Below are positions 35,043 through 43,897 of a DNA stretch of 64,000 nucleotides, one piece after another. Position 1 is the first letter of the stretch, and each line of letters begins with the position of its first letter. The notes beneath the pieces were generated by a model that saw nothing but the letters and a program-made list of their open reading frames with translations, did not search any database and was not told the origin of the DNA. The stretch comes from Bacillus sp. REN10 (GTDB lineage: Bacteria > Bacillota > Bacilli > Bacillales > Domibacillaceae). Both the position numbers and the translations under genes were made by a program. The DNA is taken from contig NZ_JADHDW010000005.1 in NCBI RefSeq assembly GCF_016820555.1, positions 62,001 to 126,000 on the forward strand, in the 5' to 3' direction.

Positions 35043-35927
35043 TTATCGTAAAAAGTCCATTAACGTTGGCTGAATAATTCTCGCACCAATGCCAAGAGCC
35101 GCCCGATGAATCGCTTCTTGCGTTTTCAACTCTGTGATGACTTTTTCCGTGTCCACATCTTCGTTTTCTGACATCACTCGTTTTGCAATCACTTCTTGCT
35201 CATCCACTCGTTCTTCCATTAGTTCAATCCGATTTAAGCGAGCTCCCATATTGGCGCGCTCAAATGTCACGGCATCAATATGCGTATCTAGCTTAGACAG
35301 GAATGGGTTAATGTCTGCACCGTTTTTGCCATCTTCTAAATTCTTTATTAGATCATTTACATCTTTAAACAAAGCATCATTAAAGACATTTTTCGGATTG
35401 GCATTTACCTGAATTTCTACTCCTTTTGAGAGTTCGATGAGCACCGCTTTATCATTTTGAGAAACCGTTGGCGGATCAACAGACACATCCACCGGTTTAT
35501 TTAATGTGTCCGTTCCATTAAATAAATATTTATCCCCGAACTTGGTGTTGGCAATTTGCGCTAAATGTTCTTTTAACTGCTTGACTTCTTTACTAATGGC
35601 CTCTCTTTGACCTTCTTCATACGTATCATTACTAGCTTGCACAGTTAACTCACGGAGACGTTGCAACGCTTGTGTAGCTTTATCAAGTGCCGAATCCGTA
35701 TTTTCCGCCCAGTTATAAGCTTCTGAAAAGTTTCGCTTATATTGTTCTATCTCTAACACCGCTGTCCGATACGTCATTCCCTTCATCGCTACAACCGGAT
35801 CATCTGACGGTCTCGATATTTTCTTCTGTGTATTCATTTGTTCTTGCAATTTTCCTAGTCTTTCATAACTGTTAGAAAGATGGGTTAGCATGTTGTTAGA
35901 TAACATTGATTGCGTAATACGCATCAT
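35043..35927 (-). CDS. flgL: Flagellar hook-filament junction protein FlgL (HAP3)
   Basis: Hook-associated protein of 294 residues. N-terminus MRITQSMLSNNMLTHLSNSY and C-terminus LGIGARIIQPTLMDFLR are flagellin-like coiled-coil ends; the central part contains NTKFGDKYLFNGTD, typical of FlgL. It joins the filament to FlgK on the hook. Two ATGs are adjacent (35927 and 35924); AGGTGA fits the second slightly better. It follows flgK by 20 bases. Confidence 0.95.
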   Translation of the reverse strand: MMRITQSMLSNNMLTHLSNSYERLGKLQEQMNTQKKISRPSDDPVVAMKGMTYRTAVLEIEQYKRNFSEAYNWAENTDSALDKATQALQRLRELTVQASNDTYEEGQREAISKEVKQLKEHLAQIANTKFGDKYLFNGTDTLNKPVDVSVDPPTVSQNDKAVLIELSKGVEIQVNANPKNVFNDALFKDVNDLIKNLEDGKNGADINPFLSKLDTHIDAVTFERANMGARLNRIELMEERVDEQEVIAKRVMSENEDVDTEKVITELKTQEAIHRAALGIGARIIQPTLMDFLR

Positions 35928-35947
35928 TTATTCACCTGCCTGATTGA

Positions 35948-37525
35948 TTATCTGCCGACGACGCCCATGCCATTAATAATTTTATCTAGCATTTCATCGA
36001 CGACTGTAATATTTCGTGCCGCTGCGTTGTAAGCGTGTTGATATTTAATTAAATTCGTCATTTCTTCATCTAGTGAAACAGAGCTGACGGATTGACGGTT
36101 CTTTTCTACGGTCTTCGCTAACACTCCGCTATTCTTCGTTAGCCGATTAGCCTCCAAGCCATCGACGCCAAGCCGACCAATGACTCCTTCGAAAAAGGTC
36201 TTAATGGAACCTGATTCAATAGGTAAACCATCCGCTGCTGTTAATAATTTATCGGAAATTTTCCCTAATGCGATTGCATTGTTTCCGTTCCCGCCATTAG
36301 ATACAGGCTTAGAGGGATCCGTTGTTAGATCAGCTTTTTCTGTTGAAGCCGCAATGTCTTTTGGTAATAAATTGTTCATTGTGATATTTTTAGCAGCATC
36401 TTTTTCAGTTGCCAGTCCAGTAAAAAAGTCTTTTCCTTTTGTCTCTTGGTTTAGTCCATAACCGTCATCATGAACGTCATTAAACACCATTGCAAACGTA
36501 TAGGCAAGCTTATCTAAATCATCTAGCATATTCGGATAAATACCTTTCACATCCGCTCCGTCTTTATACCCGTATGCTTCCGCTAATGCCTTTAATTTTC
36601 CTTGAGTGAAATCTGTGATCTGTATCGTTGTACCAGTATTTACTTTAAAACCTGTCACTGCTCCATCTGGTAAATCAGCGATTCCATCACCGTCACTATC
36701 GATCGCAGCATTTTCTGATTCAACGTTGATTTTATTGACTGTTGTCCCTTTAACTAATTCCACTGGGGTGCCATCAGCCTTAATCATGGAAATATTATAA
36801 ACACCCTCGGCAATCTTGAGTGCATGTCCACCTGTTTCTACTGGTTCCACTTTGATATTCATATGCTGAGACAATTGATCGACTAATACATCCCGCTGAT
36901 CATACAAGTCATTTGGCAAATACCCATGCGGCTCAATTTCTCCAATTTGTCTATTTATATCACTGATTTGATCAAGCAAAGAATTGATTTCTTTAATGTT
37001 GACACTAATTTGATTGCCAAGATCTTTTTGGACAGATGAAAGAGAGCTATGCAAGTAATGAAACGTATCAACTACTGCTTGTCCGCGCTCTAGCACGACG
37101 ACACGTGCGCCTTCGTTTTCTGGATGAACGCTCAAATCTTGTAGCGATCCCCAAAATTCACCCATAACCGCCGACAATCCATTTTTACTCGGCTCATTCA
37201 TAATGTCTTCCATCTTGCTTAAGGAATCCGCGCGAGCTTGCCAGTAGCCAAGTTTGTTGTTTTCCCCGCGGAATTGCGTATCTAGGAAGCTATCCCGCAC
37301 CCGCTGTACAGACCCCGCTTCGACTCCCGTTCCCATTTGTCCAGGAATGTTCGGGCGGTTCATACCTATACCTGGATAAGGTTCTGTCGTTTGAAAGTTA
37401 ATTCGTTGGCGCGTATAGCCTGGTGTGTTGGCATTGGAAATGTTATGACCGGTTGTGTATAAAGCACTTTGTTGTGTGAACATGCCGCGTTTGGCGGTTT
37501 CTAGTCCATGAAAAGTGGATCTCAT
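35948..37525 (-). CDS. flgK: Flagellar hook-associated protein FlgK (HAP1)
   Basis: HAP1 of 525 residues. N-terminal FHGLETAKRGMFTQQSALYT and HNISNANTPGYTRQ are the conserved FlgK/FlgE ends; the C-terminus YQHAYNAAARNITVVDEMLD closes the coiled coil. It forms the first junction ring at the hook tip and is exported with help from FlgN, encoded just upstream. AACGGAGAGG before the ATG. Between flgN and flgK a GC-rich hairpin (37564-37591) may process or attenuate the mRNA. Confidence 0.96.
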   Translation of the reverse strand: MRSTFHGLETAKRGMFTQQSALYTTGHNISNANTPGYTRQRINFQTTEPYPGIGMNRPNIPGQMGTGVEAGSVQRVRDSFLDTQFRGENNKLGYWQARADSLSKMEDIMNEPSKNGLSAVMGEFWGSLQDLSVHPENEGARVVVLERGQAVVDTFHYLHSSLSSVQKDLGNQISVNIKEINSLLDQISDINRQIGEIEPHGYLPNDLYDQRDVLVDQLSQHMNIKVEPVETGGHALKIAEGVYNISMIKADGTPVELVKGTTVNKINVESENAAIDSDGDGIADLPDGAVTGFKVNTGTTIQITDFTQGKLKALAEAYGYKDGADVKGIYPNMLDDLDKLAYTFAMVFNDVHDDGYGLNQETKGKDFFTGLATEKDAAKNITMNNLLPKDIAASTEKADLTTDPSKPVSNGGNGNNAIALGKISDKLLTAADGLPIESGSIKTFFEGVIGRLGVDGLEANRLTKNSGVLAKTVEKNRQSVSSVSLDEEMTNLIKYQHAYNAAARNITVVDEMLDKIINGMGVVGR

Positions 37526-37563
37526 ATTGGTCCTCTCCGTTCTTTTAGTTCATTTTCATTAGA

Positions 37564-37591
37564 AGAAGCGGTGTGTTGCTTCACCGCTTCT
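37564..37591 (-). other. Hairpin between flgN and flgK
   Basis: Perfect ten-base-pair stem AGAAGCGGTG / CACCGCTTCT on the minus strand without a T-run, so more likely an mRNA processing or stability element than a terminator. Confidence 0.6.
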
Positions 37592-37597
37592 ATCTGT

Positions 37598-38074
37598 TTA
37601 GGCTTGCGAATCAAACATGGAACGCTTTGACTGTCCCGTTTTTCTTTGGGCCGGATGGCTGTATGTTGGCTGTTCGGGCTGCGGCCGCATGAGGCTCATA
37701 CTCATGTTGACAAATTGTAGCGATTGATAGATCAATTGCTGATTCAGCTCGTTTTGTTCTTTCAGTTTCGTCACTTTTTCGGTGAGCCCCTCTTTCAGCG
37801 TTTGAAGTGTACGCTTCTCTTGTTCGGTGACCACTTCTTGACAGTCAGTGAGCGTGGCGTCTATCTTTCCTGTCAGAGCAGCCGCTAGTGTTTGCCGCTC
37901 TTTTTCCATTGTATTGATGGCAGCGACATATTTCTGCTCGTCCTTGAGCAATTGATCGAGTCCGTTCATATCGTTTTGTTTCATAATGTCTGTTTTCTTT
38001 TCCGCTAGCGTGTAGAGCATATCATGCAGACGGTTCATTTTATCCAGTACATCGATTAATTTCTGTGCGGACAT
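37598..38074 (-). CDS. flgN: FlgN-type flagellar export chaperone (YvyG)
   Basis: Helical, coiled-coil chaperone of 158 residues (LIDVLDKMNRLHDMLYTLAE, KLKEQNELNQQLIYQSLQFV). FlgN binds FlgK and FlgL and delivers them to the export gate. The terminal 30 residues are Pro/Gln/Ser-rich and probably disordered. Position between flgM and flgK is as in B. subtilis (yvyG). Start ATG with GGGGAGAC in front. Confidence 0.92.
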   Translation of the reverse strand: MSAQKLIDVLDKMNRLHDMLYTLAEKKTDIMKQNDMNGLDQLLKDEQKYVAAINTMEKERQTLAAALTGKIDATLTDCQEVVTEQEKRTLQTLKEGLTEKVTKLKEQNELNQQLIYQSLQFVNMSMSLMRPQPEQPTYSHPAQRKTGQSKRSMFDSQA

Positions 38075-38115
38075 GATGTCTCCCCTTGCTTTCTCGGCGG
38101 TGGGCCGCTAGTTAT

Positions 38116-38382
38116 TTATGGTTTTCTAAAGAAATGGATCAGTCCATTGGCGATCTGTTCCGGATTCGGCTGATACTCGCCATTCGCCACTTGTTGTTTC
38201 AAGCTCGCTATCTTCTCTTTACGTGCTTCTAAGAGCTTAGAGGCTTCTTGCATTTCTTTAGCCGTTGACGAAATTTCGACCTTATCCGCTGGCATTCCGA
38301 AAAGTTTCTTATTTTCCTCTTGTTTGTTCAACTGCTTTTGGTATGGATTGATTCCGGATACGCCTGTTCGTTGAATTTTCAA
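38116..38382 (-). CDS. flgM: Anti-sigma-D factor FlgM
   Basis: FlgM of 88 residues. N-terminal MKIQRTGVSGINPYQKQ is the disordered part; the C-terminal SigD-binding half has DKVEISSTAKEMQEASKLLE and ANGEYQPNPEQIANGLIHFF. It holds SigD inactive until hook completion. Start is TTG at 38382, behind GCGAGGG. It has a perfect SigD promoter of its own at 38431, giving negative feedback. Confidence 0.94.
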   Translation of the reverse strand: MKIQRTGVSGINPYQKQLNKQEENKKLFGMPADKVEISSTAKEMQEASKLLEARKEKIASLKQQVANGEYQPNPEQIANGLIHFFRKP

Positions 38383-38430
38383 TGCATATCCCTCGCTTTC
38401 TAATTTCCCTTTTGCTACTATTTTGCCTTT

Positions 38431-38457
38431 ATATCGGCAAAATAAAAGGAAAGTTTA
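38431..38457 (-). promoter_or_regulatory. SigD promoter of the flgM operon
   Basis: TAAA, 15 bases, GCCGATAT on the minus strand, matching all 12 consensus positions. It overlaps the terminator hairpin at 38439-38483. Confidence 0.95.
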
Positions 38458-38483
38458 GTGACAATGACTAAGTCGACTTTCCT
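38439..38483 (-). terminator. Terminator between yvyF and flgM, overlapping the SigD promoter
   Basis: AGGAAAGT pairs with ACTTTCCT (inner TTAGT / ACTAA extends it), followed on the minus strand by TTTATTTT. A T-rich tail also exists on the other strand. The distal arm and tail are the -35 and spacer of the flgM SigD promoter. Confidence 0.8.
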
Positions 38484-38494
38484 ATTTTTTCATT

Positions 38495-38917
38495 TTAAAG
38501 CTTTTTCTTATTGACGGCATAATAAGTCGCTTGTCGCTCGCTCTGCTCTTTCTGGTGTTGAAACTTTTCTTCCTTCTGTAATCTCTTAATATCCTCTTCA
38601 ATTTGCTCCGTGCATTTTAGACAAAGCTTTCCTTTGCTAATGATGGCCCCGCAACGATCACACGGATAGCCCATATTCGGAAAATGAGCAGCGTGGAGGC
38701 GGCCTTTCTTCATCCATTTATGAATGAGTTCTTCTTCCACTCCCGTTGCCTCTACTACCCGCTCAATAGTGGCGGCGCGATTTTCCCGCTGACGCAAAAA
38801 TTTATACACTTTTTCATACATTTCTTCTTCTTCCCTGGCGCATTTCGAACATACATCACGAAAGGCATTGCTCATATATAAGTCGCCACAACGGGGACAA
38901 TTAATGATTTCACTCAT
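38495..38917 (-). CDS. yvyF: YvyF, flagellar-operon zinc-finger protein
   Basis: YvyF family (named after the com-flg operon), 140 residues. Two zinc-knuckle pairs frame a helical middle: CPRCGDLYM...CSKCAREEE at the N-terminus and CDRCGAIISKGKLCLKC near residue 85-105. A helix-turn-helix-like part (ERVVEATGVEEELIHKWMKK) lies between them, suggesting nucleic-acid or protein binding. Role not established; homologues lie between comFC and flgM. AGGAATAAGC precedes the ATG. Confidence 0.9.
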   Translation of the reverse strand: MSEIINCPRCGDLYMSNAFRDVCSKCAREEEEMYEKVYKFLRQRENRAATIERVVEATGVEEELIHKWMKKGRLHAAHFPNMGYPCDRCGAIISKGKLCLKCTEQIEEDIKRLQKEEKFQHQKEQSERQATYYAVNKKKL

Positions 38918-38950
38918 GCTTATTCCTCCAATTGCTGTCTTCTATAACTA

Positions 38951-39655
38951 TTATCCTCGAACGAGTGTAAAGGAGCAAACTTCTTTAGCTCCTGCTTCTT
39001 TCAGTAATTTGGCTGCTTGTCTCAACGTAGATCCTGTAGTATATATATCGTCAAAAATCAATATTTTTTTATTTTGACAATCATTTTTTTCATGAAGGTG
39101 AAACACTTGCTTGCTGTTCATACGTTGTGAGCGCGATTTCTTGGACTGCTTTTCCGTATGCACACGCCTAAGCATTTCCGTTACGTCAACGCCTGCTTCG
39201 GTGGCCAATGCCTTAGCCTGATTAAACCCTCGCTCATGAAGCCGCTCATCACTTAATGGAATAACGGTCGCTTGATCATAATCGAGCTTTTCTACTACGC
39301 GGCGAATGTCCGCCGCAAAACTGCGAGCAAGCACATAATCGCCGCGATATTTAAAGCGGGCGACCCATTCCTTCATCGCCTCATTGTACATAAACAAGGA
39401 GATATTTTTTTCTAACACGCCTTGAAAGTGCGGATCTTCTTCCCAGCGCAAGCAGTCTTGACACCAGCCATTCTTTTTGTAGGCATCTTCCAATTCATTC
39501 AGTGGTCGCGAGCACATTTGACAGCGTTCTCCTTCAATTCGCACAAAAGCAGATCGGCATGTATCACATAGCTCCGCTGCTTGCTCGATCAATAAAAACT
39601 GGCGCCAATTCAAGTGCAACATCGTCTCTTCGTGGCATAATAGACAGCGACTCAT
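38951..39655 (-). CDS. comFC: Competence protein ComFC, phosphoribosyltransferase-like
   Basis: ComFC of 234 residues. N-terminal double zinc-finger-like part (CLLCHEE, CDTC, CQMC, CQDC) and a C-terminal PRTase-type fold with the PRPP loop ILIFDDIYTTGSTLRQA. It is needed for efficient DNA uptake and interacts with ComFA. ATG overlaps the comFA stop by four bases. Unlike B. subtilis, no comFB lies between comFA and comFC. Confidence 0.94.
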   Translation of the reverse strand: MSRCLLCHEETMLHLNWRQFLLIEQAAELCDTCRSAFVRIEGERCQMCSRPLNELEDAYKKNGWCQDCLRWEEDPHFQGVLEKNISLFMYNEAMKEWVARFKYRGDYVLARSFAADIRRVVEKLDYDQATVIPLSDERLHERGFNQAKALATEAGVDVTEMLRRVHTEKQSKKSRSQRMNSKQVFHLHEKNDCQNKKILIFDDIYTTGSTLRQAAKLLKEAGAKEVCSFTLVRG

Positions 39656-41001
39656 TCATCAATCAGCCCCCTTTCCCGCCCTTCTCTGTTCATCGCTTCA
39701 ACATGACTAATTGCCCGAAGCATCGCTTTCGTACGACCGAAGTGAAAAAAGGTAACCGCTCCATCTGGAAAATCCGCACTTCGCCCCACCCGGCCAGCAA
39801 TTTGCACGAGCGCACTTTCGGTGAAAATGTCGTCCTCCGCTCCGATCACCGCCACATCAATATTCGGAAACGTGACCCCTCGCTCTAAAATCGTTGTCGT
39901 TAATAGAAAGGGAAGCTTTTTTTCACGCATGAGCGTCACTTTTGTTTTTCTATCAGGATCTTCCGCATGCACGGCTTGCACACGCGGGTCTAGTTTCTGA
40001 AATAAGGGAAGAGCTTGTTCCATGATGTCAATATGCGGGAAAAAGAGGAGCGCTTGTTTGCCTGATGCGAGGCGTGTTTTTAGCCATTCTTCGACGTTCG
40101 GTGGAATTTTCCCTTTCGTAAATGCTTTTTGCCAACGACCGCACCAACGCATGTAGGGAACAGGGAGCGGATGGCGATGAAAGCGAGCGGGGATCTTGAT
40201 AAAGTTTCTTTTCCCTAATTGACAGTCTGTTTGCCATTGTTCATTTGGTGTTGCTGTTGAATAAATAAGGGACGAATTTCGTTTACGAGATTTTTGCACA
40301 GCAAATTGCAGGGCAGGATCATAAGAGTAAGGAAAAGCATCGACCTCATCGACAATCATGACATCAAATGCTTCTTGAAAGCGGAATAGTTGGTGAGTGG
40401 TCGTAACAACGAGAGAGCTGTATTTATGACGATCGGGACTGCCGCCATAAAGAGCCGCGACATCCACACCCGGGAACACTCTTTGTAGTCGCGGAGCCAA
40501 TTCCAGAACGACATCGGTTCTTGGGGTGGCGATGCACACTCGCTTTTGCGCTTGCAGAGCAGTTTCAATGCCGTGAAATAATACTTCTGTTTTTCCCGCA
40601 CCGCATACGGCCCAAATAAGCCACTCGCTATGTTCCTGCACCGCCTCGACAATGGCATCAGAGGCGGTGCGCTGTCCTTTTGACAACTGCCCCTTCCAAT
40701 TCAACCGGCCATCTTCATGCTTGGTTGGCGTCGGGCCTATCCAACACACGAGCCGGGAACACTCCGACACGCGCCCCATCATCAAGCAGTTTCGGCAGTA
40801 CGTGCATATTTGACCACAGCGAGCACATGGGAATTGGGCAAAAAGCTCCTCACTATGATTGCCACATCTCGCGCAATGATAGTGATTTTTTTCTTTGGAT
40901 ACACCTTGGAGAAATCGAACCGGTTGATCATGAAGGGAAAAGGGGATTTCTTCTTCGAGCAATAATCGACCGGAGAGGAAGAAGGCTAGTTCTTGATTCA
41001 T
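39652..41001 (-). CDS. comFA: Competence ATPase ComFA, DEAD-box helicase-like
   Basis: DNA-uptake motor protein of 449 residues. N-terminal zinc-binding cysteines (CARCGNHSEELFAQFPCARC, CTYCRNC), Walker A in WAVCGAGKTEVLF, DEAD-type box IVDEVDAFPY, motif III-like YSTATP, and C-terminal helicase motifs QIAGRVGRSADFPDG. It pulls single-stranded DNA through ComEC. ATG with AAGGAGCTG upstream; a TATAAT -10 (minus strand, about 41045) lies before it. I did not find a clear ComK box. Confidence 0.95.
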   Translation of the reverse strand: MNQELAFFLSGRLLLEEEIPFSLHDQPVRFLQGVSKEKNHYHCARCGNHSEELFAQFPCARCGQICTYCRNCLMMGRVSECSRLVCWIGPTPTKHEDGRLNWKGQLSKGQRTASDAIVEAVQEHSEWLIWAVCGAGKTEVLFHGIETALQAQKRVCIATPRTDVVLELAPRLQRVFPGVDVAALYGGSPDRHKYSSLVVTTTHQLFRFQEAFDVMIVDEVDAFPYSYDPALQFAVQKSRKRNSSLIYSTATPNEQWQTDCQLGKRNFIKIPARFHRHPLPVPYMRWCGRWQKAFTKGKIPPNVEEWLKTRLASGKQALLFFPHIDIMEQALPLFQKLDPRVQAVHAEDPDRKTKVTLMREKKLPFLLTTTILERGVTFPNIDVAVIGAEDDIFTESALVQIAGRVGRSADFPDGAVTFFHFGRTKAMLRAISHVEAMNREGRERGLIDE

Positions 41002-41128
41002 GTCATTCAGCTCCTTAGTGAATGGGGATTGGACTTACCACTCTATTATAAAGGAAATAAGCGGGAGAGTATGTTAATTTTAGGTGAGGGAAGAGAGGGA
41101 GTGCCAGTTGAATGATCGACAATCCCTC

Positions 41129-41166
41129 AAAATACAAAATGAGCCATCCCTCTAGAGAGATGGCTC
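41129..41166 (-). terminator. Terminator of the degV-family gene
   Basis: GAGCCATCTCTC pairs with GAGGGATGGCTC (one G-U), followed by ATTTTGTATTTT on the minus strand. Confidence 0.9.
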
Positions 41167-41176
41167 GCTGCCTTTA

Positions 41177-42019
41177 TTATTTCTTCACCCATCCCATACC
41201 GAGTGAGCCTTCGCCTAGATGTGTGCCGATGACGGGTCCGAAGTAGCTGATACCGAATTCAGCTTCCGGAAAGCGCTGTTGTAGGCTTTCACGCCACTCA
41301 TGAGCCTCTTGTTCACGATTGGCATGAATAATGACCGCTTTAAGCGGCTCGCCTTTTTTGTAATCCTCTTCGAATAAGTCAGCGACGCGTTTTAATGCTT
41401 TTTTGCTTGTACGAATCTTTTCGAATGGAATGATGATTTTATCGACAAAGTGAAGGATCGGTTTCACTTGCAGCAATCCGCCAATGAAAGCTTGAGCTCC
41501 GTTGAGACGGCCTCCGCGCTTTAAATGATTTAAGTCATCGACCATGAAATACGCCCGGACGGATGATCTCATCTCTTGCAGCGCCGCCATAATTTCTTCC
41601 GGCCTCTTGCCTTGATTGGCTAATTCCGCCGCTTTCAGCACATAAAAAGCTTGCGGAGCGCAACTAATTTCGGAATCGAAGGAGTAGACATCGAGGCCTT
41701 CTACCATGTCTCGGGCAGCGATCGATGTTTGGAACGTGCCGCTAATGCCGCTCGATAAATACACCCCGACGACCGCATCATAGTCTTTAGATAGATCTTC
41801 ATACAATTGCACAAACTGACCGATCGGCGGCTGAGAAGTGGTTGGAAACTTTTCTTCACCGCGAACTTTCTCATAAAATTGTTCCGCTGTAATATCCATT
41901 TCTTCCCGATACGTGTCCTGTCCGATAATTACACTTAACGGGATCATATGTATGTTCAATTGATCGCGCAATTCTTTCGAAAGATAGGCTGTACTATCCG
42001 TTACAATTGCCGTTTTCAT
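41177..42019 (-). CDS. DegV/FakB family fatty-acid-binding protein
   Basis: DegV-family protein of 280 residues. Motifs: VTDSTAYLSKELRDQLNIHM at the start, TSQPPIGQFVQLYEDL, LSSGISGTFQTS, and FGPVIGTHLGEGSLGMGW at the end; the last contains the His and Gly residues that hold the carboxylate of a bound fatty acid. FakB-type members present fatty acids to the kinase FakA. The gene lies next to comFA as yvzB/yviA-region DegV proteins do in Bacillus, and ends in its own terminator. Confidence 0.93.
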   Translation of the reverse strand: MKTAIVTDSTAYLSKELRDQLNIHMIPLSVIIGQDTYREEMDITAEQFYEKVRGEEKFPTTSQPPIGQFVQLYEDLSKDYDAVVGVYLSSGISGTFQTSIAARDMVEGLDVYSFDSEISCAPQAFYVLKAAELANQGKRPEEIMAALQEMRSSVRAYFMVDDLNHLKRGGRLNGAQAFIGGLLQVKPILHFVDKIIIPFEKIRTSKKALKRVADLFEEDYKKGEPLKAVIIHANREQEAHEWRESLQQRFPEAEFGISYFGPVIGTHLGEGSLGMGWVKK

Positions 42020-42133
42020 ATTTATACCTACCTTGTTTTTAAATTTGACGTTAGAAATGCCATATTCTTTTTATTTTATAAGAAAAGAGTAGCTTTTGCA
42101 CCATTTTCGTACAATTTTATTATCCGTCATAAC

Positions 42134-42178
42134 GAAAAGGCCTCTCCCAAAAAGCAAAGCCTTTAGGAAGAAGCCTTA
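42134..42178 (-). terminator. Terminator after the His-rich protein gene
   Basis: AAGGCTTCTTCC pairs with GGGAGAGGCCTT on the minus strand, followed by TTCG and a T-rich stretch. Confidence 0.7.
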
Positions 42179-42185
42179 TCTTTTC

Positions 42186-42704
42186 TTACTTCTTAATTAA
42201 TACCGCTGTGAAAGTCACTGGACCGTTTAGAAAAACGTCGTCTCCGCTTGGTTGTAATGTTACTGTGTAAGTTAAGTTGTCCTCATTAGAGTCAATTTCA
42301 TCTACGTGAGCTAACGGTTCCACTACTTGATCATCGTCACCTTCGTCATCAATTTCAATGACAGCTAAATAAATCTCTTGACCTGGAATGAATACCGCTG
42401 GGCTTCCCTTATAGATTCTCATTAGCACTGTACGAACATTATTACTATCGTTGTCTAATCCAAAAACCCCATTTAACCAAACAAGATTGCCTTTCTTCAC
42501 TTCATCCAAAGTAACGGAAGCGACAGGAGTTTGAACGTTAGCTGGCAATTCAAAACGGTTGGAAATAGAGATATTCGGCTCTAGTGTATAAAACTCGAAA
42601 TCAACAAAACTTGCTTTCGGCTGTTTGTGAGAATGTTTGTGAGAATGATGATTGTTCCCTGCCTCTTCATGGTGTCCACCACAATGTCTACCCATTCTCA
42701 TCAC
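42186..42704 (-). CDS. Small protein with His-rich N-terminus and beta-rich body
   Basis: A 172-residue protein that I do not recognise. Residues 6-28 are extremely His-rich (HCGGHHEE, HHSHKHSHK), a likely metal-binding tail. The rest is acidic and beta-strand-rich (NRFELPANVQTPVASVTLDE, GNLVWLNGVFGLDN, FLNGPVTFTAVLIKK), reminiscent of small spore-surface or exosporium jelly-roll proteins. No signal peptide. It has AAAGGAGGTG before the start and a terminator behind. Function unknown; metal binding or a spore coat role is inference. Confidence 0.7.
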   Translation of the reverse strand: MMRMGRHCGGHHEEAGNNHHSHKHSHKQPKASFVDFEFYTLEPNISISNRFELPANVQTPVASVTLDEVKKGNLVWLNGVFGLDNDSNNVRTVLMRIYKGSPAVFIPGQEIYLAVIEIDDEGDDDQVVEPLAHVDEIDSNEDNLTYTVTLQPSGDDVFLNGPVTFTAVLIKK

Positions 42705-42803
42705 CTCCTTTCTTATACTTCTAGTAAATGCAAGAAAGGAAGAGTTTGAATGGGTTAAAAGTTTAATAGGCTAAAAAATGGTTATTTCACATGTTGTCCA
42801 TAG

Positions 42804-42838
42804 AAAAAGCAGGCTGCTCTTTGTACAGAACAACCTGC
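42804..42838 (-). terminator. luxS terminator
   Basis: GCAGGTTGTTCT / AGAGCAGCCTGC stem (G-U pairs) and TTTTT on the minus strand. Confidence 0.88.
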
Positions 42839-42843
42839 CTCCA

Positions 42844-43311
42844 TTAAAAAATGTTCGGCCACTCGCTGCGTTTTTCTAGCATATTTCGGGCAATCTCTTT
42901 CGCGCCTTCTAAACTATGGCTTGCCGCCCAGCCGCATTGCACTTCATTGCACGCAGGTACCTCGGTAGCGGCGAGTACATCCTGCAGCGTCTGTTCGACA
43001 ATCTGCAAAATATCTTCATAGTCATCATGATTAATGACCGATAAATAATAACCCGTTTGGCAACCCATAGGACTAATATCAACAATCTGGTCGGAGTGAT
43101 TCCGGCTGAACTCGGCCATCATATGCTCTAATGAGTGAAGAGCTGGCATGTCCATATGTTCTTGATTCGGCTGACAAAAACGAAGATCATATTTATGAAT
43201 TTTGTCTCCATTGACTCCTTCTTTCATGCCGGCTAAGCGAATATATGGCGCCTTTACCTTCGTATGGTCGAGATTAAAGCTTTCCACGTTCATGCGTTGT
43301 TGATTTGTCAT
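42844..43311 (-). CDS. luxS: S-ribosylhomocysteine lyase LuxS
   Basis: LuxS of 155 residues. It cleaves S-ribosylhomocysteine to homocysteine and DPD, the AI-2 precursor. Iron ligands are in HSLEH and in the later [25 protein letters not shown] carries the catalytic cysteine. A lone gene with its own terminator. It could provide AI-2 signalling in addition to methyl-cycle recycling. Confidence 0.97.
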   Translation of the reverse strand: MTNQQRMNVESFNLDHTKVKAPYIRLAGMKEGVNGDKIHKYDLRFCQPNQEHMDMPALHSLEHMMAEFSRNHSDQIVDISPMGCQTGYYLSVINHDDYEDILQIVEQTLQDVLAATEVPACNEVQCGWAASHSLEGAKEIARNMLEKRSEWPNIF

Positions 43312-43363
43312 GTCCTACACCCCTTTGACTGAAAATTGTCTTTATTATAACAATTTTTAACCA

Positions 43364-43897
43364 TTATTGCATCGCAGACAAAGCGGCTTGTTTCCATCCT
43401 TCTTTTTCTTTTTTAAACGTCATCACTTGGCGTATTTCATCTTCTACTTCTTTCCCCGTCTCTAAATCCTTAGTCACCGACTTCATCACAATAAACATAT
43501 GAGCTTCTTGCTTTTTTTCATCATATTGAATAATTTTCGTATGTTGCGGCTCCATATGTATATCAAAAGCGTCGAAATATTTTTTGACATATTGACGCTC
43601 TTCCTCTAAATCACGAGAAGTTTCAGAAAGCGTATCAATGTAACCATCTAAATCTTTAGCGTTAAAGGTCGAAATATGCTGCTCAAACACAGCCATAATT
43701 TCTTCTTTTACTTCAGGTGGTAAATTTTTTGCTTCCTCAATCGGTTGCTTCACCGTTTGACTTGGCGTTTCATTCGTTTCTTCCGCTTGTTTTGGCTCTT
43801 CCTTCTTCTCTTGCTTCGCTTCTTCCGCTCCACATCCAACCAGTAGAGCACTAATGAACAAAGCCAATCCGCCCCATTTCAACCTTAGCACATTCAT
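43364..43897 (-). CDS. Lipoprotein with NTF2-like domain
   Basis: Putative lipoprotein of 177 residues: signal LKWGGLALFISALLVGC with lipobox LVGC, an acidic Lys/Glu/Gln linker of about 40 residues, then an NTF2/SnoaL-like domain (VFEQHISTFNAKDLDGYIDT, EIRQVMTFKKEKEGWKQAAL). Such domains often bind small ligands or act as scaffolds. A longer frame begins at 43945, but AAAGGACGGGG supports the ATG at 43897. Function unknown. About 270 bases upstream (43898-44165) hold only the degU terminator and no gene. Confidence 0.8.
   Translation of the reverse strand: MNVLRLKWGGLALFISALLVGCGAEEAKQEKKEEPKQAEETNETPSQTVKQPIEEAKNLPPEVKEEIMAVFEQHISTFNAKDLDGYIDTLSETSRDLEEERQYVKKYFDAFDIHMEPQHTKIIQYDEKKQEAHMFIVMKSVTKDLETGKEVEDEIRQVMTFKKEKEGWKQAALSAMQ

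Noticed and set aside
40028-41018. Several 69-112 codon frames over comFA on both strands
   Set aside because: They are shadows of comFA in other frames with no ribosome sites.
41002-41128. ComK box upstream of comFA
   Set aside because: No paired AAAA-N5-TTTT motifs with proper spacing could be found.
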